This document shows, piece after piece, positions 25,560 to 37,400 of a stretch of DNA of 64,000 bases. The stretch comes from a virus. Both the position numbers and the translations under genes were made by a program. Location: positions 1 to 64,000 of the IMG/VR virus record IMGVR_UViG_3300047359_000671. One strand, written 5' to 3'. The notes under the pieces were generated by a model that saw nothing but the letters and a program-made list of their open reading frames with translations, searched no databases and was not told the DNA's origin. Position 1 is the first letter of the stretch. Every line of letters begins with the position of its first letter.

Positions 25560-28500
25560 CTAAACTAAGTCATGTAATACAATTTGTAGAGGTGTGCCTA
25601 AAATATAGACTTTACTTCCAGTTTCAAATGCATACCCTAATCCAGTATATAGTGTTCTATCAGATATTGTTAAAGATGTATTTGCTTTAGCGTCATACAT
25701 CATAAATTCAATTTGTGAACTATTTGGGCGTTCAACCGCTATTAATTTTTTATCTTTTCCTGAAGCAGTTTTAAATTTGCTTTGAGTGGTAACTTCTAAT
25801 GTTGTACCGTCAAACGATGATATTGTATCGCTATCAGTCACATCAATAGAATAACCTCTACCTAACTTATCATACACGTAAAACTTCGTATTGTCAATAG
25901 TGTTTCCACCAATACCACCAGTAATATCTCCGTTGTATGTTTGTAGTCGTAACACTGCCGCATCTAAGTAACCACTTCTAACTAATCCAGTATCAAACCC
26001 AGTTGTTGACGAAGTTGGAGTATACCTATTTCTTAATAGTGTGCCCTGTTCCCAGGTACCGTCTCCTATTTCATCTAAGTTTCCTGGTTCAGAAAGTATT
26101 TCGTAATCACCACCGTCAAAAGTTTGGTCTTCATATCGGCTATTATTGCCAAAGTTTAAGGTAATATTCATGCGTTCTGCAATTGTAGTTTTAGTATTAG
26201 CAGTTTCGTTTGTTGAATAAATGCGTTCAATATCTCTAACCTTAACATGATATGGTTTAGTTTCATTAATATACTCAATAGTATCTTCTTCACTATCTCT
26301 TTGATATACTGCATACTGTCTTAAATCTCTATTATAGAGTTTTAAATCAATATAACTAGTTTTAAATACCCAATCAGGATATGTCTTTTCAGTAAACAAA
26401 TACTTAATCATAGTAAAGAATGTTTCATTTATAAACTTATCAGTTTCAAATGTGTTTAGCATATTCATAAACTCATAAATTTGTATACCAATAGCATTAT
26501 TATAATATGTAGTATAATTTGCATCTGGGTATACAATATTTTGGAAGGACAACTTAAGCGAGCCGTCACTCATATTCACTAATTTCAATGACCCATTGTC
26601 TTCAAAGTAATACTCATCGTGTGTTGGTAATTGAATTTTAAATGACTTTGTGCCTTTTTTATATTCTTTTAGCATATCAAAATTTCTAGTCGTAGACAAA
26701 TATGAGAATTGTTTTATGTCTTTATAACTGTCATTAAAATACCAATCCGTTAGCCCGAATATCAACTCATTATTGTTAATATATTGATTATATTTTGGGA
26801 ATGTACTTAGTAATAATTTATTTGCTAGTTTGCTATTCATAAAAGTTGCAAAGTTTATTCTTGCTTGTGCTAAATTCCCAAACCAATTGTCTGTCTTTTC
26901 ATCAACTTGATATGCTCTCAATATATCACCCACAACCATAGTATACTGTTGGCTGACTTGCAAGTTAGCCCCATTAATACTAATGTGTTTTGCAGGAATG
27001 ATACTATTGTTTAATGTGACAACAATATCATTTATAGATAAATCTTCTATCCAAGATATGTTAATAATTGCGTTATTAACATCTGCTAATTGTGCCGAGT
27101 CTAAGTCATCTGCAAATATATTTGGTACTTTCATATTTGCTAATGATTCTGTCATGTCATTTACTAACATTGCTGGTACTTTAGTATCAGTGTTTTCTCC
27201 AATTAATTCCCAATCACTTACAACTTTTGCATTACCGGGATTGGCTACTGGCCTGTATTCTACTGTTATTTTTATTGTTTCTTCTCCATAGAGATATGCA
27301 TTATTGCTTAACAATATACTTGTAGGTCCTACTGGTATAAATTTGTTTTTTATCTGACCTGTTGAAATTAATACTGCTAATTCTTCAGCGACATCATTCG
27401 ATGTGTCCCAATAAAAGTATTCAGTAATCTCTTTATCTAACTCTGTATCAAAATACTTCTTAACGTTAAATTGGGATACAGTTGCAGGTAATGTTCTTGT
27501 CTTTGTCCAACGTTTTACCGATACTGTAGAACCAGGAACAATTTGTCCCCAATGACGTGTTACATAATCTACTTGTAAGTTTGCATTTTCGTCCCCATAG
27601 TCATTATAACGATAAAAACGTACATCGTCAGTATCCCACCAGATTTCACCGACTTTTTCATCTAACCATATATCTATGCTACCAGTATAATCATAACGAG
27701 CAGGGTCACTCCATGATACATAGTCTAATTTAGATACAATCGCTCCTGGCATTTTTAAATTTAGTGGGTCATATAAGTTATGTACGATAAACGTTTCCCC
27801 ATCCTTCACAACTACTCTATGTACTAACTCAGTATCAATTTCTGCTGATTGTCTTGCATGAATAGACAATGAACCTGTTGTGCTTCTTTTTAACACTGCC
27901 CAACCAGTACCTTGAAAAGCGTCTGCCCAAATAAGACTTCCTGAATTAAGACCCAATGCAGAATAAAATTCATTAAATGAAGATGCTCCAAAATTCGGAG
28001 TGTATCTCAACGACTTCCAGAACATTGCTTTATAATTCGAGTTACTTGTAACACTAGAATAATATGATACTAAACCGATAGTAGTCAATAGCGCACTGTC
28101 CGAACCGACAAACGACATCGAAGTACCATTACTAGTAAAAATCATTCTACCATCACTAGATATGTTCACTACGATAGAAGAAGAAGCAGAGTTAATTTGA
28201 CTTGCAAATTCAACGGCTGATGTACTTACTGTCGCAGTATTTGAATATGTACCAGTAGGTATGCCAATATCTGTTAGTGGATTTCCTTGTATGTTTGCTA
28301 CAACAATACTCTGTTCGTTACTTGATATTTTTACTTGTTTGTCATCTTTTTGTGCGGTAGTTGATGCTGAAGTAAATACTTGATTATTTAAATCATCAAC
28401 AATATTGTCTGTTGCATTTACAGTAACCGTTGTAGTTGCAAATCCTAATCTGGACATTGCACCTGAAGTTACTTCTGCAATTTCTAAGTCGTGGTTGATA

Positions 28501-31500
28501 CTTTCAATTCTAATTTGACCCGATGTAACTGATGCATTCACTCCAGGAGTAACAAGTGCAGTAATCTGGTCTACAATACTTGCTTGTGTCGGTGCTTGAT
28601 TTCTTTCATATGTACCAGCATTAAGTCCTATCTGAAGTAATGCTGTTCCTGAAATCACCATAGATGCGGCAGAACTTTCTATTACTAATTTATTATCAAT
28701 GTTAACTGTTGCAGTAATGTTCGTTATTGTATCAAGTTCTACGGCTAGATTTTCAAGTTTACTTTCAGAATATGTAGTACCACTTGAAATGCCCAGTTCA
28801 ATCAGCGCACCGCCCGACATAACTAATTTCGGAAATGAGGATAAAATTTGTAATTGATTTGATGAATCTGATGCTTGAACCGAACTTGACCCGGCGTTAA
28901 TGGCATCGACAATTGCTGTCAAGTCATCACCAGCCGTTAATGTTATAGTTTCTCCGTTAATAACTAACGGTGTAGTTGATGAAATTACTGGACTTGTTGT
29001 AGTTCCAGTTACTAGTATATCTGCGACTGCTTTTGACACCCCATCAATAACAACTGTCTTTCCTGTATCAAGTGTAGATGATGTTGTCCCGTTGCTTTCT
29101 AAATTTATATCATTTGTAGCACTGTAATCTACTGTTAGTGTTGCTCCATCAATTGTTATTTGGTCACCATATGTAGAAGAAAATCCACCAGTAGTCTGTG
29201 CAACTGTTCCTGTAAATATTACAGTAGTATTGGTGTTTACAACCAACCCGTTAGCATCATAGATTACAAAACTTGCTCTTTCGCCTGGTTCAACTACTGG
29301 GTTAGCAGTTGAGCCTAAAATAGTAATACCACTTGCGCCGCCACCGGCTACTGAACTATATACAAATTCTGTACCATCAATATATAGCGTATCTCCTATG
29401 TTTATTATAGGGTTACTTGCTGTGCCTATCGCTTCTACACCCGAGTCAGTAGATGTAGGTACATATATACTATTTGTTGTACTAACATCAATCTCAACAA
29501 TAACAGGTTCAAAGTCCTGTTCAAATACTAAGTATTCATATATTGTTACACTGTCAACATCTCTTGTTCCGTCCAGTGTTAGCAAATAGTAATCTGCGAT
29601 AGATGGGTCGATTTCAGAACCTGAAATCTTTAAGTATATCGGTTGGTCAAGATAATCTGCATCAATCTCAGAAGTCAAGCCTAAGTATAGTTGGTTATCA
29701 TTTGTTTCACCGATATAACTTATTTCTGCAATCTCACTTAATCTAGCAACATCCCAATCTCTGTCTTTATCAAACTGAATCCAAGCAGTATCACCTTCAT
29801 ACAAATTTGAAGTATCTAAATTTGATAATCCATCATAATCTTTAACTATATAATTTACATCATTTGAGTCAACATATCCTGCATTTTTAATTGCAGGTTT
29901 TCTCTTAGAACTCTTATATTTCATTGGATTTTCTACTGCATCGAATTCTACTAAGAATGGGTCAGAAATCATATCAGTAACTAAAATATTATCGTTTGTT
30001 AGAGTATATGTAGATTTAATATGTCCGTAACTTCCTAATTTAAATGCCCATATAGTTTCATGCTGAATGTCTTTAAAGTTTGAATTATTATTAAGAATTC
30101 TATTAATACTAGAATTCGTACCTTTATGAGACAAGAACCCTTTATAAAATTCTAATTGCGATTCTCTTTCAACACCATGATTTGTCAGATATGTTCTTTC
30201 AGTATATCCAATCTGACTTGCTTTTAACTTGTTTATAATAGATAAACTTTGGTCTACTAATGTATCTCTATAGAATTCTGTTTCAGCAATCATTGTATCA
30301 AAGTTAGGTATTAGTTTATTATCATACACTATGTAACCATCTGCTGTTAGTGTTCCATCCCAATCCACTGTTCGGTTACAGTCAATCTTCATTCTAAGAT
30401 TTCTGTCATGTGTCAATGGATTATAAATGACATCATTATAACTATCTACTCGGTCAACAACAAATGCATGTTCAACGTCTGATATATCCATTTTCATACC
30501 ATATACAGGAACATTGCTTCTAAATGTAATTGTCTCGCCGTTTGTATAAAATTTTATTTCTGTATTAGGTATAAGCCTAGACGATGCATCTACTACACGA
30601 TAAAAGTTCTTATGTGTTTCTGTTCTGACACTCGCAACACCGTATGGTGCTGAGAACGAACCACTCATTAACATTGGCGTCAATGTTATGAAGTCACCTA
30701 CTTGGTGTTGTTCTGCTTGCCAATCTAAGAATTTATATAGTAAGTTTTCCCAATCGACTACCTCACCTGTGTCATCTAGGTCAGTAAAATCCCAACCTAC
30801 TGCTTTTAAGTATTCTTGGTAACCCATTATTAAGTGAGTGACATCATCAATGCTTTCTAAAATATCACCGTAATTGTATGTTTTAAGAGTATCATCTAAT
30901 AACTCTTTATATCCGTTTGATTGTATTCTGTTTTCTCTAGGCCATTCACTTAACGCTTTCCAATCTGCATAATTATCATCAAATATTGATGTTGCAGTAT
31001 GTGATACTAAACAAACATACGGTTGCTTGTTGTATACAACATATGAGTCTTGTCTATAATATTCGCCCTCTTGCCAGTTTTGCAAGTTTGCTAAATCACC
31101 TTCTGTAGAAAATACTTTTTCACCACTTGCTTTATCCCATGCCATAGAATAAAATACTGGGTTTATTTCATCATACCCATGCACTCTGTAGCCAAACTTT
31201 CCTGTTTTGGGTTGTGAAATTAATGTCCAACCACTATAATCAAAATATGTTGCACTAGGAGGTGTCTGTTCTTTTGTAGTCAACTCTGATACTTTTCTTT
31301 TATAATATTTGTTATCATTTAGATTTAGTACAATCATTCCGGCAGTATAATTTGACAAGTCTGCAAATGCATATACAGGATGAGGGCTATCTAATGAGAC
31401 TTTTTCAATAATCAATGCACTGAAGAATTCGCTTCTATTTGGTTCACCTGTATGCACGAACAAATCATAATTATCTTCAGGTATCTCAGTAAATCTACTA

Positions 31501-34430
31501 TTAGATAATGAGTTGTTTTCTGTTAACAGTTTAAAGTTGTTAACAAATCCACCCAATTTAGAACCTAGTTTAAATGTGTAGTCTTGTTTTTCTTCCACAA
31601 TGGCAGTTGTGTCAATACCGTTATGTGTGTTGAAATATGTAATGATATCTTTTACTTGCAATGAATAATTGTATAGTACCTCAAACGGACTGCTCAACAT
31701 CATTAATAAAAAGTTTGCGAATGGGTATTCACTACTTCTAGTCCATGCTAACTCTACTGGTGAATTGTCTCCAAATTCCCAGTCTTGGTCCATATTTGCA
31801 ATGTCTTCACTTGATATATTACCGCCGAAGAATAACTCTTTCGGTTCTTTTAAGAAACCGTTAGAATCAATTGGTACTGGAATAGTTAATGAGTTTTTAT
31901 TGATAAAGTCATTCCAAAAAGTATGAGTGTAGTAATTGCCATTACCTAGATATGTTTGGTCAAACCCTGATGGTTTTTGTGAAAGTTTCAAAACTCTCCA
32001 AGGTTCTATCATTGGTTTATCAGTGCCATAAATATAGATAAACAATCCTCTCCAATGACCACTTGCGTCTTCGTTTTTTGCACGATAGTTCCACGTTTTC
32101 CAATCAGTTGCATCATATATATCATTGTATAAATTATCAATGTTGTTTCTCATCATCCATTTCTTAAAGAAAGGATATAACATATATTTCTTTTCAGCAT
32201 TAGAGTAATCACTTTGTGCATCATATAATCCATAGTTCATACTATCAATATTAGTGCTGTGTGTATCCAATCTGTTGTATATTAATGTTTCAAACATCAA
32301 CATAACTTTATCTATTCTGTCATTAAACTTTGCAATACCGGTACCAACTCCAACTCCTGTCGCAGTGAATATAGTACCAACATCGTTGTCTGCGGCTCCG
32401 ATTAATGTAAAATCAGTATTACCTTTTTTTGTTATTTCGTATTCTGTTCCTATTGCGAATTCACCTGCAAGAAAAGACTGCGAATACGCTGGCATCAATG
32501 ACCCATCATGTCCTTGAATAAATCCTACTTCATCGTCATACTCCAAGTCTGTGATAATCTTTGGTTCAAATGCTGGGTGTATTTTTAATGATGTGGCACT
32601 TGGTGGTATATATGTTAATTTAATATTTTTGTATAACCTGACAAATGCAGTTTCAGTACCTGATAATGGAGAAGTGAAGTCTACAGAGTTACCCGCAATA
32701 GGAATAGTATAATCTAATCCAAACCTTTGTACTACATTATCTACTATCACCACAATATCTTCATCATTTACAATGTTAGATACAAAGTTAGGCATAACTT
32801 GTTCAGATGAGCCTGGCGTTATAGTAATTTGAAGTTCTTCATAATGTGCGAATTCTTCACCGAAATTAATCATTTTGCTATCTCTAAAGATACTAATACT
32901 TTGTTGTTTGCCTAGAGATATAGTAGAAACTGCCTCTTCTAATATTTGTAAGTCTGTTTTTGTTTTACTAGCAGATGATGATAGAATATCAATTACAGTA
33001 GTAAGAATTTTATTTTTATATCCATTGTACGCATTTGATAAGAATTCAGTAGCCAAGAATGGGTCATAATCATCACGGGTGATTGCAAAGTATGCCTCTT
33101 TGATATCAACTGTATTTCTAATTAATACACTACCTTGATTAGCATGCCTTAGTTTATCTGAATTATCTCCCAAGTTTCTATAATTGCTAACACCGTTTGG
33201 TTTTCCCACTAAACTATTTGTAGTTTCGATAATACGCACTATATGTTCGTATATTGTAGAATACGGAATGTCTATATTAACATATGAAAGATTATCTACA
33301 TTATATTCTAACGCTGGTTGTAATCTTTGAAATACTTCATCACCGTCATATATTACTTCATCTTTTGTGCAATAATCTACATATATGTAACCAGTTAATT
33401 CACTAGTTGTATTAATTTTATTTGTTACATTATTGTATGTGTAATTTCCTATCTGTTTAATTCCATCTACGTACAAATCAATGTCATTAACATTTTTTGC
33501 TTCTTGTAAAAGTTCTATTTGAGACAAGTTCTCTACATTGCCTAATTCTTGTCTTAGGTTTCTGTAATCAAACGTTGATGTAGTATATAGATTTTTATAT
33601 TCTGAATTATACTTGTAATTCAAATTATCTAATAAGTCTATATTAAAAATGAATTCACTTTGATAATCGCCTGCTTTTAGTTTAGGCTGAATGTCAAGTT
33701 CTTGGTCTACTGCAAATTCTGAACCTGTCACATAATGAAAGATTTTAATATCTTGCACAAATGTATTAGTGCTATCATACGCTTTAAACTCAGGAATATC
33801 GAATTCTGTTGCGGTAGCACTACCGTTACTTAATTCAATATTATTATCAAATTCTATGATAGGTCTTAATGCTTGTGATATTAGTGTATAATTTGAGTCT
33901 GTAATCTGACTTCTAATATCATCATAATGATACCAAGAGTTATTGGAACTCCACCAATCAGATGCCCCTTTATCAATAGTTATATAATGTTTATTCGTTG
34001 TAGACTGTTCACTACCACTAAAGAACCCTGGACTAACCCAGTAATACATTGCATAGTTTATAAACTTATCTAAATCGATAGGCAGTTGTACTGTTTCTAA
34101 ATCAGTTTTAAATAATCTACGATGGTCATTAGTTAATGAACCTTTATTGAATAATGCATTGAATAAATCTTCATAAAAAACATTATCTGTTGCATTTACA
34201 TTAGTAAATGTAGGTTCAAGACCATAATTATCACGTGAAAAAGCATGTGCGGGAAACGACAAATAAATGTCGTTTTCGTTATAGATTCCTTTTTCTTTTC
34301 GACCAACAAATGCTTTAGTCTTTTCCATTTCTCCTTGAGAGAAAGCACGGTCAAGTGTTGTTTCGACAATTGTTTCTAGTTCACTATTTTTTAAATGTGC
34401 TGGAAGAAAATCATAAATCTTTTTTGCCAT
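25560..34430 (-). CDS. Giant (2956-residue) baseplate/virion structural protein, gp7 position
   Basis: A single open frame of 2956 residues directly after gp6, the place T4 uses for gp7. The N-terminus (KIYDFLPAHLKNSELE, later GRKEKGIYNENDIY) resembles long baseplate-associated proteins of marine T4-like phages. Roughly residues 1650-1800 are Thr/Gly-rich beta sequence. About 1800-2125 hold several tandem units of the pattern 'VDAINA...VQASDSSNQLQILSS...LIELGISSGTY', similar to flagellar-hook IN motifs. The C-terminal third is again globular. T4 gp7 has about 1030 residues, so this is nearly three times longer. It probably forms a baseplate wedge arm with extended repeats. Confidence 0.6.
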   Translation of the reverse strand: MAKKIYDFLPAHLKNSELETIVETTLDRAFSQGEMEKTKAFVGRKEKGIYNENDIYLSFPAHAFSRDNYGLEPTFTNVNATDNVFYEDLFNALFNKGSLTNDHRRLFKTDLETVQLPIDLDKFINYAMYYWVSPGFFSGSEQSTTNKHYITIDKGASDWWSSNNSWYHYDDIRSQITDSNYTLISQALRPIIEFDNNIELSNGSATATEFDIPEFKAYDSTNTFVQDIKIFHYVTGSEFAVDQELDIQPKLKAGDYQSEFIFNIDLLDNLNYKYNSEYKNLYTTSTFDYRNLRQELGNVENLSQIELLQEAKNVNDIDLYVDGIKQIGNYTYNNVTNKINTTSELTGYIYVDYCTKDEVIYDGDEVFQRLQPALEYNVDNLSYVNIDIPYSTIYEHIVRIIETTNSLVGKPNGVSNYRNLGDNSDKLRHANQGSVLIRNTVDIKEAYFAITRDDYDPFLATEFLSNAYNGYKNKILTTVIDILSSSASKTKTDLQILEEAVSTISLGKQQSISIFRDSKMINFGEEFAHYEELQITITPGSSEQVMPNFVSNIVNDEDIVVIVDNVVQRFGLDYTIPIAGNSVDFTSPLSGTETAFVRLYKNIKLTYIPPSATSLKIHPAFEPKIITDLEYDDEVGFIQGHDGSLMPAYSQSFLAGEFAIGTEYEITKKGNTDFTLIGAADNDVGTIFTATGVGVGTGIAKFNDRIDKVMLMFETLIYNRLDTHSTNIDSMNYGLYDAQSDYSNAEKKYMLYPFFKKWMMRNNIDNLYNDIYDATDWKTWNYRAKNEDASGHWRGLFIYIYGTDKPMIEPWRVLKLSQKPSGFDQTYLGNGNYYTHTFWNDFINKNSLTIPVPIDSNGFLKEPKELFFGGNISSEDIANMDQDWEFGDNSPVELAWTRSSEYPFANFLLMMLSSPFEVLYNYSLQVKDIITYFNTHNGIDTTAIVEEKQDYTFKLGSKLGGFVNNFKLLTENNSLSNSRFTEIPEDNYDLFVHTGEPNRSEFFSALIIEKVSLDSPHPVYAFADLSNYTAGMIVLNLNDNKYYKRKVSELTTKEQTPPSATYFDYSGWTLISQPKTGKFGYRVHGYDEINPVFYSMAWDKASGEKVFSTEGDLANLQNWQEGEYYRQDSYVVYNKQPYVCLVSHTATSIFDDNYADWKALSEWPRENRIQSNGYKELLDDTLKTYNYGDILESIDDVTHLIMGYQEYLKAVGWDFTDLDDTGEVVDWENLLYKFLDWQAEQHQVGDFITLTPMLMSGSFSAPYGVASVRTETHKNFYRVVDASSRLIPNTEIKFYTNGETITFRSNVPVYGMKMDISDVEHAFVVDRVDSYNDVIYNPLTHDRNLRMKIDCNRTVDWDGTLTADGYIVYDNKLIPNFDTMIAETEFYRDTLVDQSLSIINKLKASQIGYTERTYLTNHGVERESQLEFYKGFLSHKGTNSSINRILNNNSNFKDIQHETIWAFKLGSYGHIKSTYTLTNDNILVTDMISDPFLVEFDAVENPMKYKSSKRKPAIKNAGYVDSNDVNYIVKDYDGLSNLDTSNLYEGDTAWIQFDKDRDWDVARLSEIAEISYIGETNDNQLYLGLTSEIDADYLDQPIYLKISGSEIDPSIADYYLLTLDGTRDVDSVTIYEYLVFEQDFEPVIVEIDVSTTNSIYVPTSTDSGVEAIGTASNPIINIGDTLYIDGTEFVYSSVAGGGASGITILGSTANPVVEPGERASFVIYDANGLVVNTNTTVIFTGTVAQTTGGFSSTYGDQITIDGATLTVDYSATNDINLESNGTTSSTLDTGKTVVIDGVSKAVADILVTGTTTSPVISSTTPLVINGETITLTAGDDLTAIVDAINAGSSSVQASDSSNQLQILSSFPKLVMSGGALIELGISSGTTYSESKLENLAVELDTITNITATVNIDNKLVIESSAASMVISGTALLQIGLNAGTYERNQAPTQASIVDQITALVTPGVNASVTSGQIRIESINHDLEIAEVTSGAMSRLGFATTTVTVNATDNIVDDLNNQVFTSASTTAQKDDKQVKISSNEQSIVVANIQGNPLTDIGIPTGTYSNTATVSTSAVEFASQINSASSSIVVNISSDGRMIFTSNGTSMSFVGSDSALLTTIGLVSYYSSVTSNSNYKAMFWKSLRYTPNFGASSFNEFYSALGLNSGSLIWADAFQGTGWAVLKRSTTGSLSIHARQSAEIDTELVHRVVVKDGETFIVHNLYDPLNLKMPGAIVSKLDYVSWSDPARYDYTGSIDIWLDEKVGEIWWDTDDVRFYRYNDYGDENANLQVDYVTRHWGQIVPGSTVSVKRWTKTRTLPATVSQFNVKKYFDTELDKEITEYFYWDTSNDVAEELAVLISTGQIKNKFIPVGPTSILLSNNAYLYGEETIKITVEYRPVANPGNAKVVSDWELIGENTDTKVPAMLVNDMTESLANMKVPNIFADDLDSAQLADVNNAIINISWIEDLSINDIVVTLNNSIIPAKHISINGANLQVSQQYTMVVGDILRAYQVDEKTDNWFGNLAQARINFATFMNSKLANKLLLSTFPKYNQYINNNELIFGLTDWYFNDSYKDIKQFSYLSTTRNFDMLKEYKKGTKSFKIQLPTHDEYYFEDNGSLKLVNMSDGSLKLSFQNIVYPDANYTTYYNNAIGIQIYEFMNMLNTFETDKFINETFFTMIKYLFTEKTYPDWVFKTSYIDLKLYNRDLRQYAVYQRDSEEDTIEYINETKPYHVKVRDIERIYSTNETANTKTTIAERMNITLNFGNNSRYEDQTFDGGDYEILSEPGNLDEIGDGTWEQGTLLRNRYTPTSSTTGFDTGLVRSGYLDAAVLRLQTYNGDITGGIGGNTIDNTKFYVYDKLGRGYSIDVTDSDTISSFDGTTLEVTTQSKFKTASGKDKKLIAVERPNSSQIEFMMYDAKANTSLTISDRTLYTGLGYAFETGSKVYILGTPLQIVLHDLV

Positions 34431-34432
34431 CT

Positions 34433-37400
34433 TTATTCGCCTTGTAATTCAGATTGTGATAATTGTTTAATAATTGATACATCGCTTGATGTAGTGACCG
34501 ACATGAATATTTCATTCAGTTCACTAGAGATACTTAGCAATTTTGTAAATGTGTTTCCTGAGTACTTAGGTGTAATTACTACACTTGAAATATAATCTCC
34601 TAGTTCTTTGTGCAAGTATGCCGCAAGTTCTGAGAAGTAGAATGTAGCACCAAAGTCCCAGTTATCAATTGAAAAATATTCATTGACTTTACTTGATACC
34701 ATTGCTTTTGTTTCACTGTCTGTGTATCCGGAACCTAGTTTCTTAATTACTTTAAATACTGCTTGGTTTTCTGGTTCAGCATAAGCCCCGAATAGATACT
34801 TAAACTGTACCGGAATATAACTAATGTGGTCTGAGATTGATGCTTTGCTTTCAATACTAGACATTGTTTGTGATAGTTCATAACTATTAGGTGCAACTGG
34901 TAATGCTCTTGTAAAGTTACTTGATATCCAATTATTAACATTTCTAACATAGTCGGATGATAATACATACACATCAACAATGTTACTTGTGCTTGGGTCT
35001 ATTCGTTTATCGGTATCTGCATAATGGTCCCATCTAAAACTCATAAACACATCTTTAGCAAATGATATGCCTTCTACCACTCTATACGTAATGCCAGAAG
35101 TTGTCATAGAACCATCTGCATTGATTGTTTTCTGTGTCAGCAACAACCAACCATCACCTAATCTTATATACCATTCTGTATTAGTTGTGTTATACCATAA
35201 CGTAGCAGTTGGCGGGAGAGAAACATCAGGCAGTGGGCCTGAGCCAGGAGTTGCAAAAGCAACACGTGATGCACGTTCATACGTTATATTATTTTCTGAG
35301 TATTGCTCTAATACCATATGATTATTTTCAGCAATGTCAAGCATCGCATATGGGTAATTATTTACGTTAAATGTTAATAATTTTACTTTGGTATTGTCTA
35401 CATACCCTTCTGGTGTCAGATATTTGTCATATACATAACTTGCATCAGTATCGTATGTAGTTGTTTGAGTACTATTCATAACTGATAAATCAAATGATGC
35501 TTTTACTTTAACACCGAAACCAACAAGTGATGTCGTACCTGATGCATCACCGATGTAAGCATCTATCAACGTACCTACTCCTGGGTCAATAGTCCAGAAA
35601 ATAACTTTATAATTGTTACCACTTAGATGCGTTACTGTTGTATGTACAGTACTAATGATTGCCTGTGTTGATGAATTTTTAAGAATTAAGTTATCAGTGG
35701 TCAATGCTGTTGAACTTACTAAATCTAATTCTGCGTATGCCCATTGCTTAAAATATATGTCTAAGTCTAAACTATCAATTCGTATGTCCAATGCTGGTAA
35801 TGTAAATGTATACTGATTACCAACAACCGATACCACATATTCCCATTGCACACCCGGGTCGCCAATTGCCGCAGATTGTCTGCCGGAGGCGTTATTACCT
35901 CCTGGCAACTCATCACTGTCTAAGAATGCAAAATTCTTGTCATTCTGTTGTTGACTAAAATATGTTGTCGAAACTTCACCTTTGAATCCACGTGACACTA
36001 AGTCTGTATCACTCATTGTCGTATATGATGAGTTTGCATTTGCCCAATCACCATCGGTATTAATCAAAATTTGTGTACCGTCAGATAACGCATATTCTGT
36101 TGTACTCATTGCTTGTACATCATCTGTAATAGAAGTTAGTGATGAAATGTACTGTGTAATGTCATCGACTTCTAAACTTATTTTGTATTCTGGAGATTCT
36201 CCGATATCACGCCAAGTAGGGTCAACAGGGTATACAACTTCTGTGGTAGTATCGATTGGGTATTCAATTCCTTCTGGAGTTACTAAACAAGACGTTACAT
36301 TTGTATTTGAGACTGCTGGGTTATCCGTATTACCGTCTAACTCATAAAATGTATAATTTACATCTGCACCAGTGTGTTTAAATTCAGCATCAAATGTGGC
36401 GCCGCCTGAGCCGTCATCTACATAGTTAGATATTGTAGTATAACCGATAGTTACATCACCTTCAACTGTAGTAGAAGGTTGTGTCGATGATACCCCGTCT
36501 GCGCCTTTATAATTTATTAAAATTAAATCACGCTCTGCAAGACTAGTTTCGTTATCAATTACCATATCACTATTACTGTAGTAAAATTTAACTTGGTCAC
36601 GGCTTTCAAATGCAATCTTTTTGCCAGGAATAGTAGCAACATATTCTGATTCCATGTCTCTTAGGCCTGAGGTATATGTAAATGTGATTTGGATATCTGA
36701 TACACCGCCAGATAATGCCCAGCCCCAAAGACCTGCCTCAAATGTATAATACAATGTAAATGTAGACACACCATTGTTAACTTGCGTTTTAATTTCAGTA
36801 ATTTCACTTTCTGTGAATTTAGTTCTAAATCCTCTGACTATCGTTTTTATAGTTCCATCTTCTGGGATATATTCATTGAGAGTATATGGTGTTGAAGAAT
36901 CTGTTACTTTTGTCCAGATATCTTCTCCACTTGCCGTTAATAATTGTAAATAATCGCCATCGTATAATGTATCAGTTAGGAGTGGTGAATTTATTTGCAT
37001 AGAATTTGTTGTACCCACTGTATATACTACATCAACGTTAGTGATTGTTACTGTCGCCGCATCTTTGTTTGTATGATAATATTTGTTCACTAAACTAGGA
37101 TGCTTAATTGCTTTCACTAGAACATTACGAATAAAGTTATCAGCATCACCACTCAATTTATTAAAACTCAAAGACATTTTAGTAGTTTCGTTTTCAACAA
37201 AAATACTTCCATCTGTACCAGTAACACTCAAGTTTGAGTGATGACCTGTAGTGTCATCCATCTCAAAGAAACGAGATGAACCTGCAAAGGTCGTGTTGAC
37301 TGCTTTAGTTTTTCTAACTACATTGTTTCCTAATGTAAGAGGATAAACGTTATAGTCCTGGGCATTTACCATTCTATCTTGTGCATAATAACTTCTTGGT

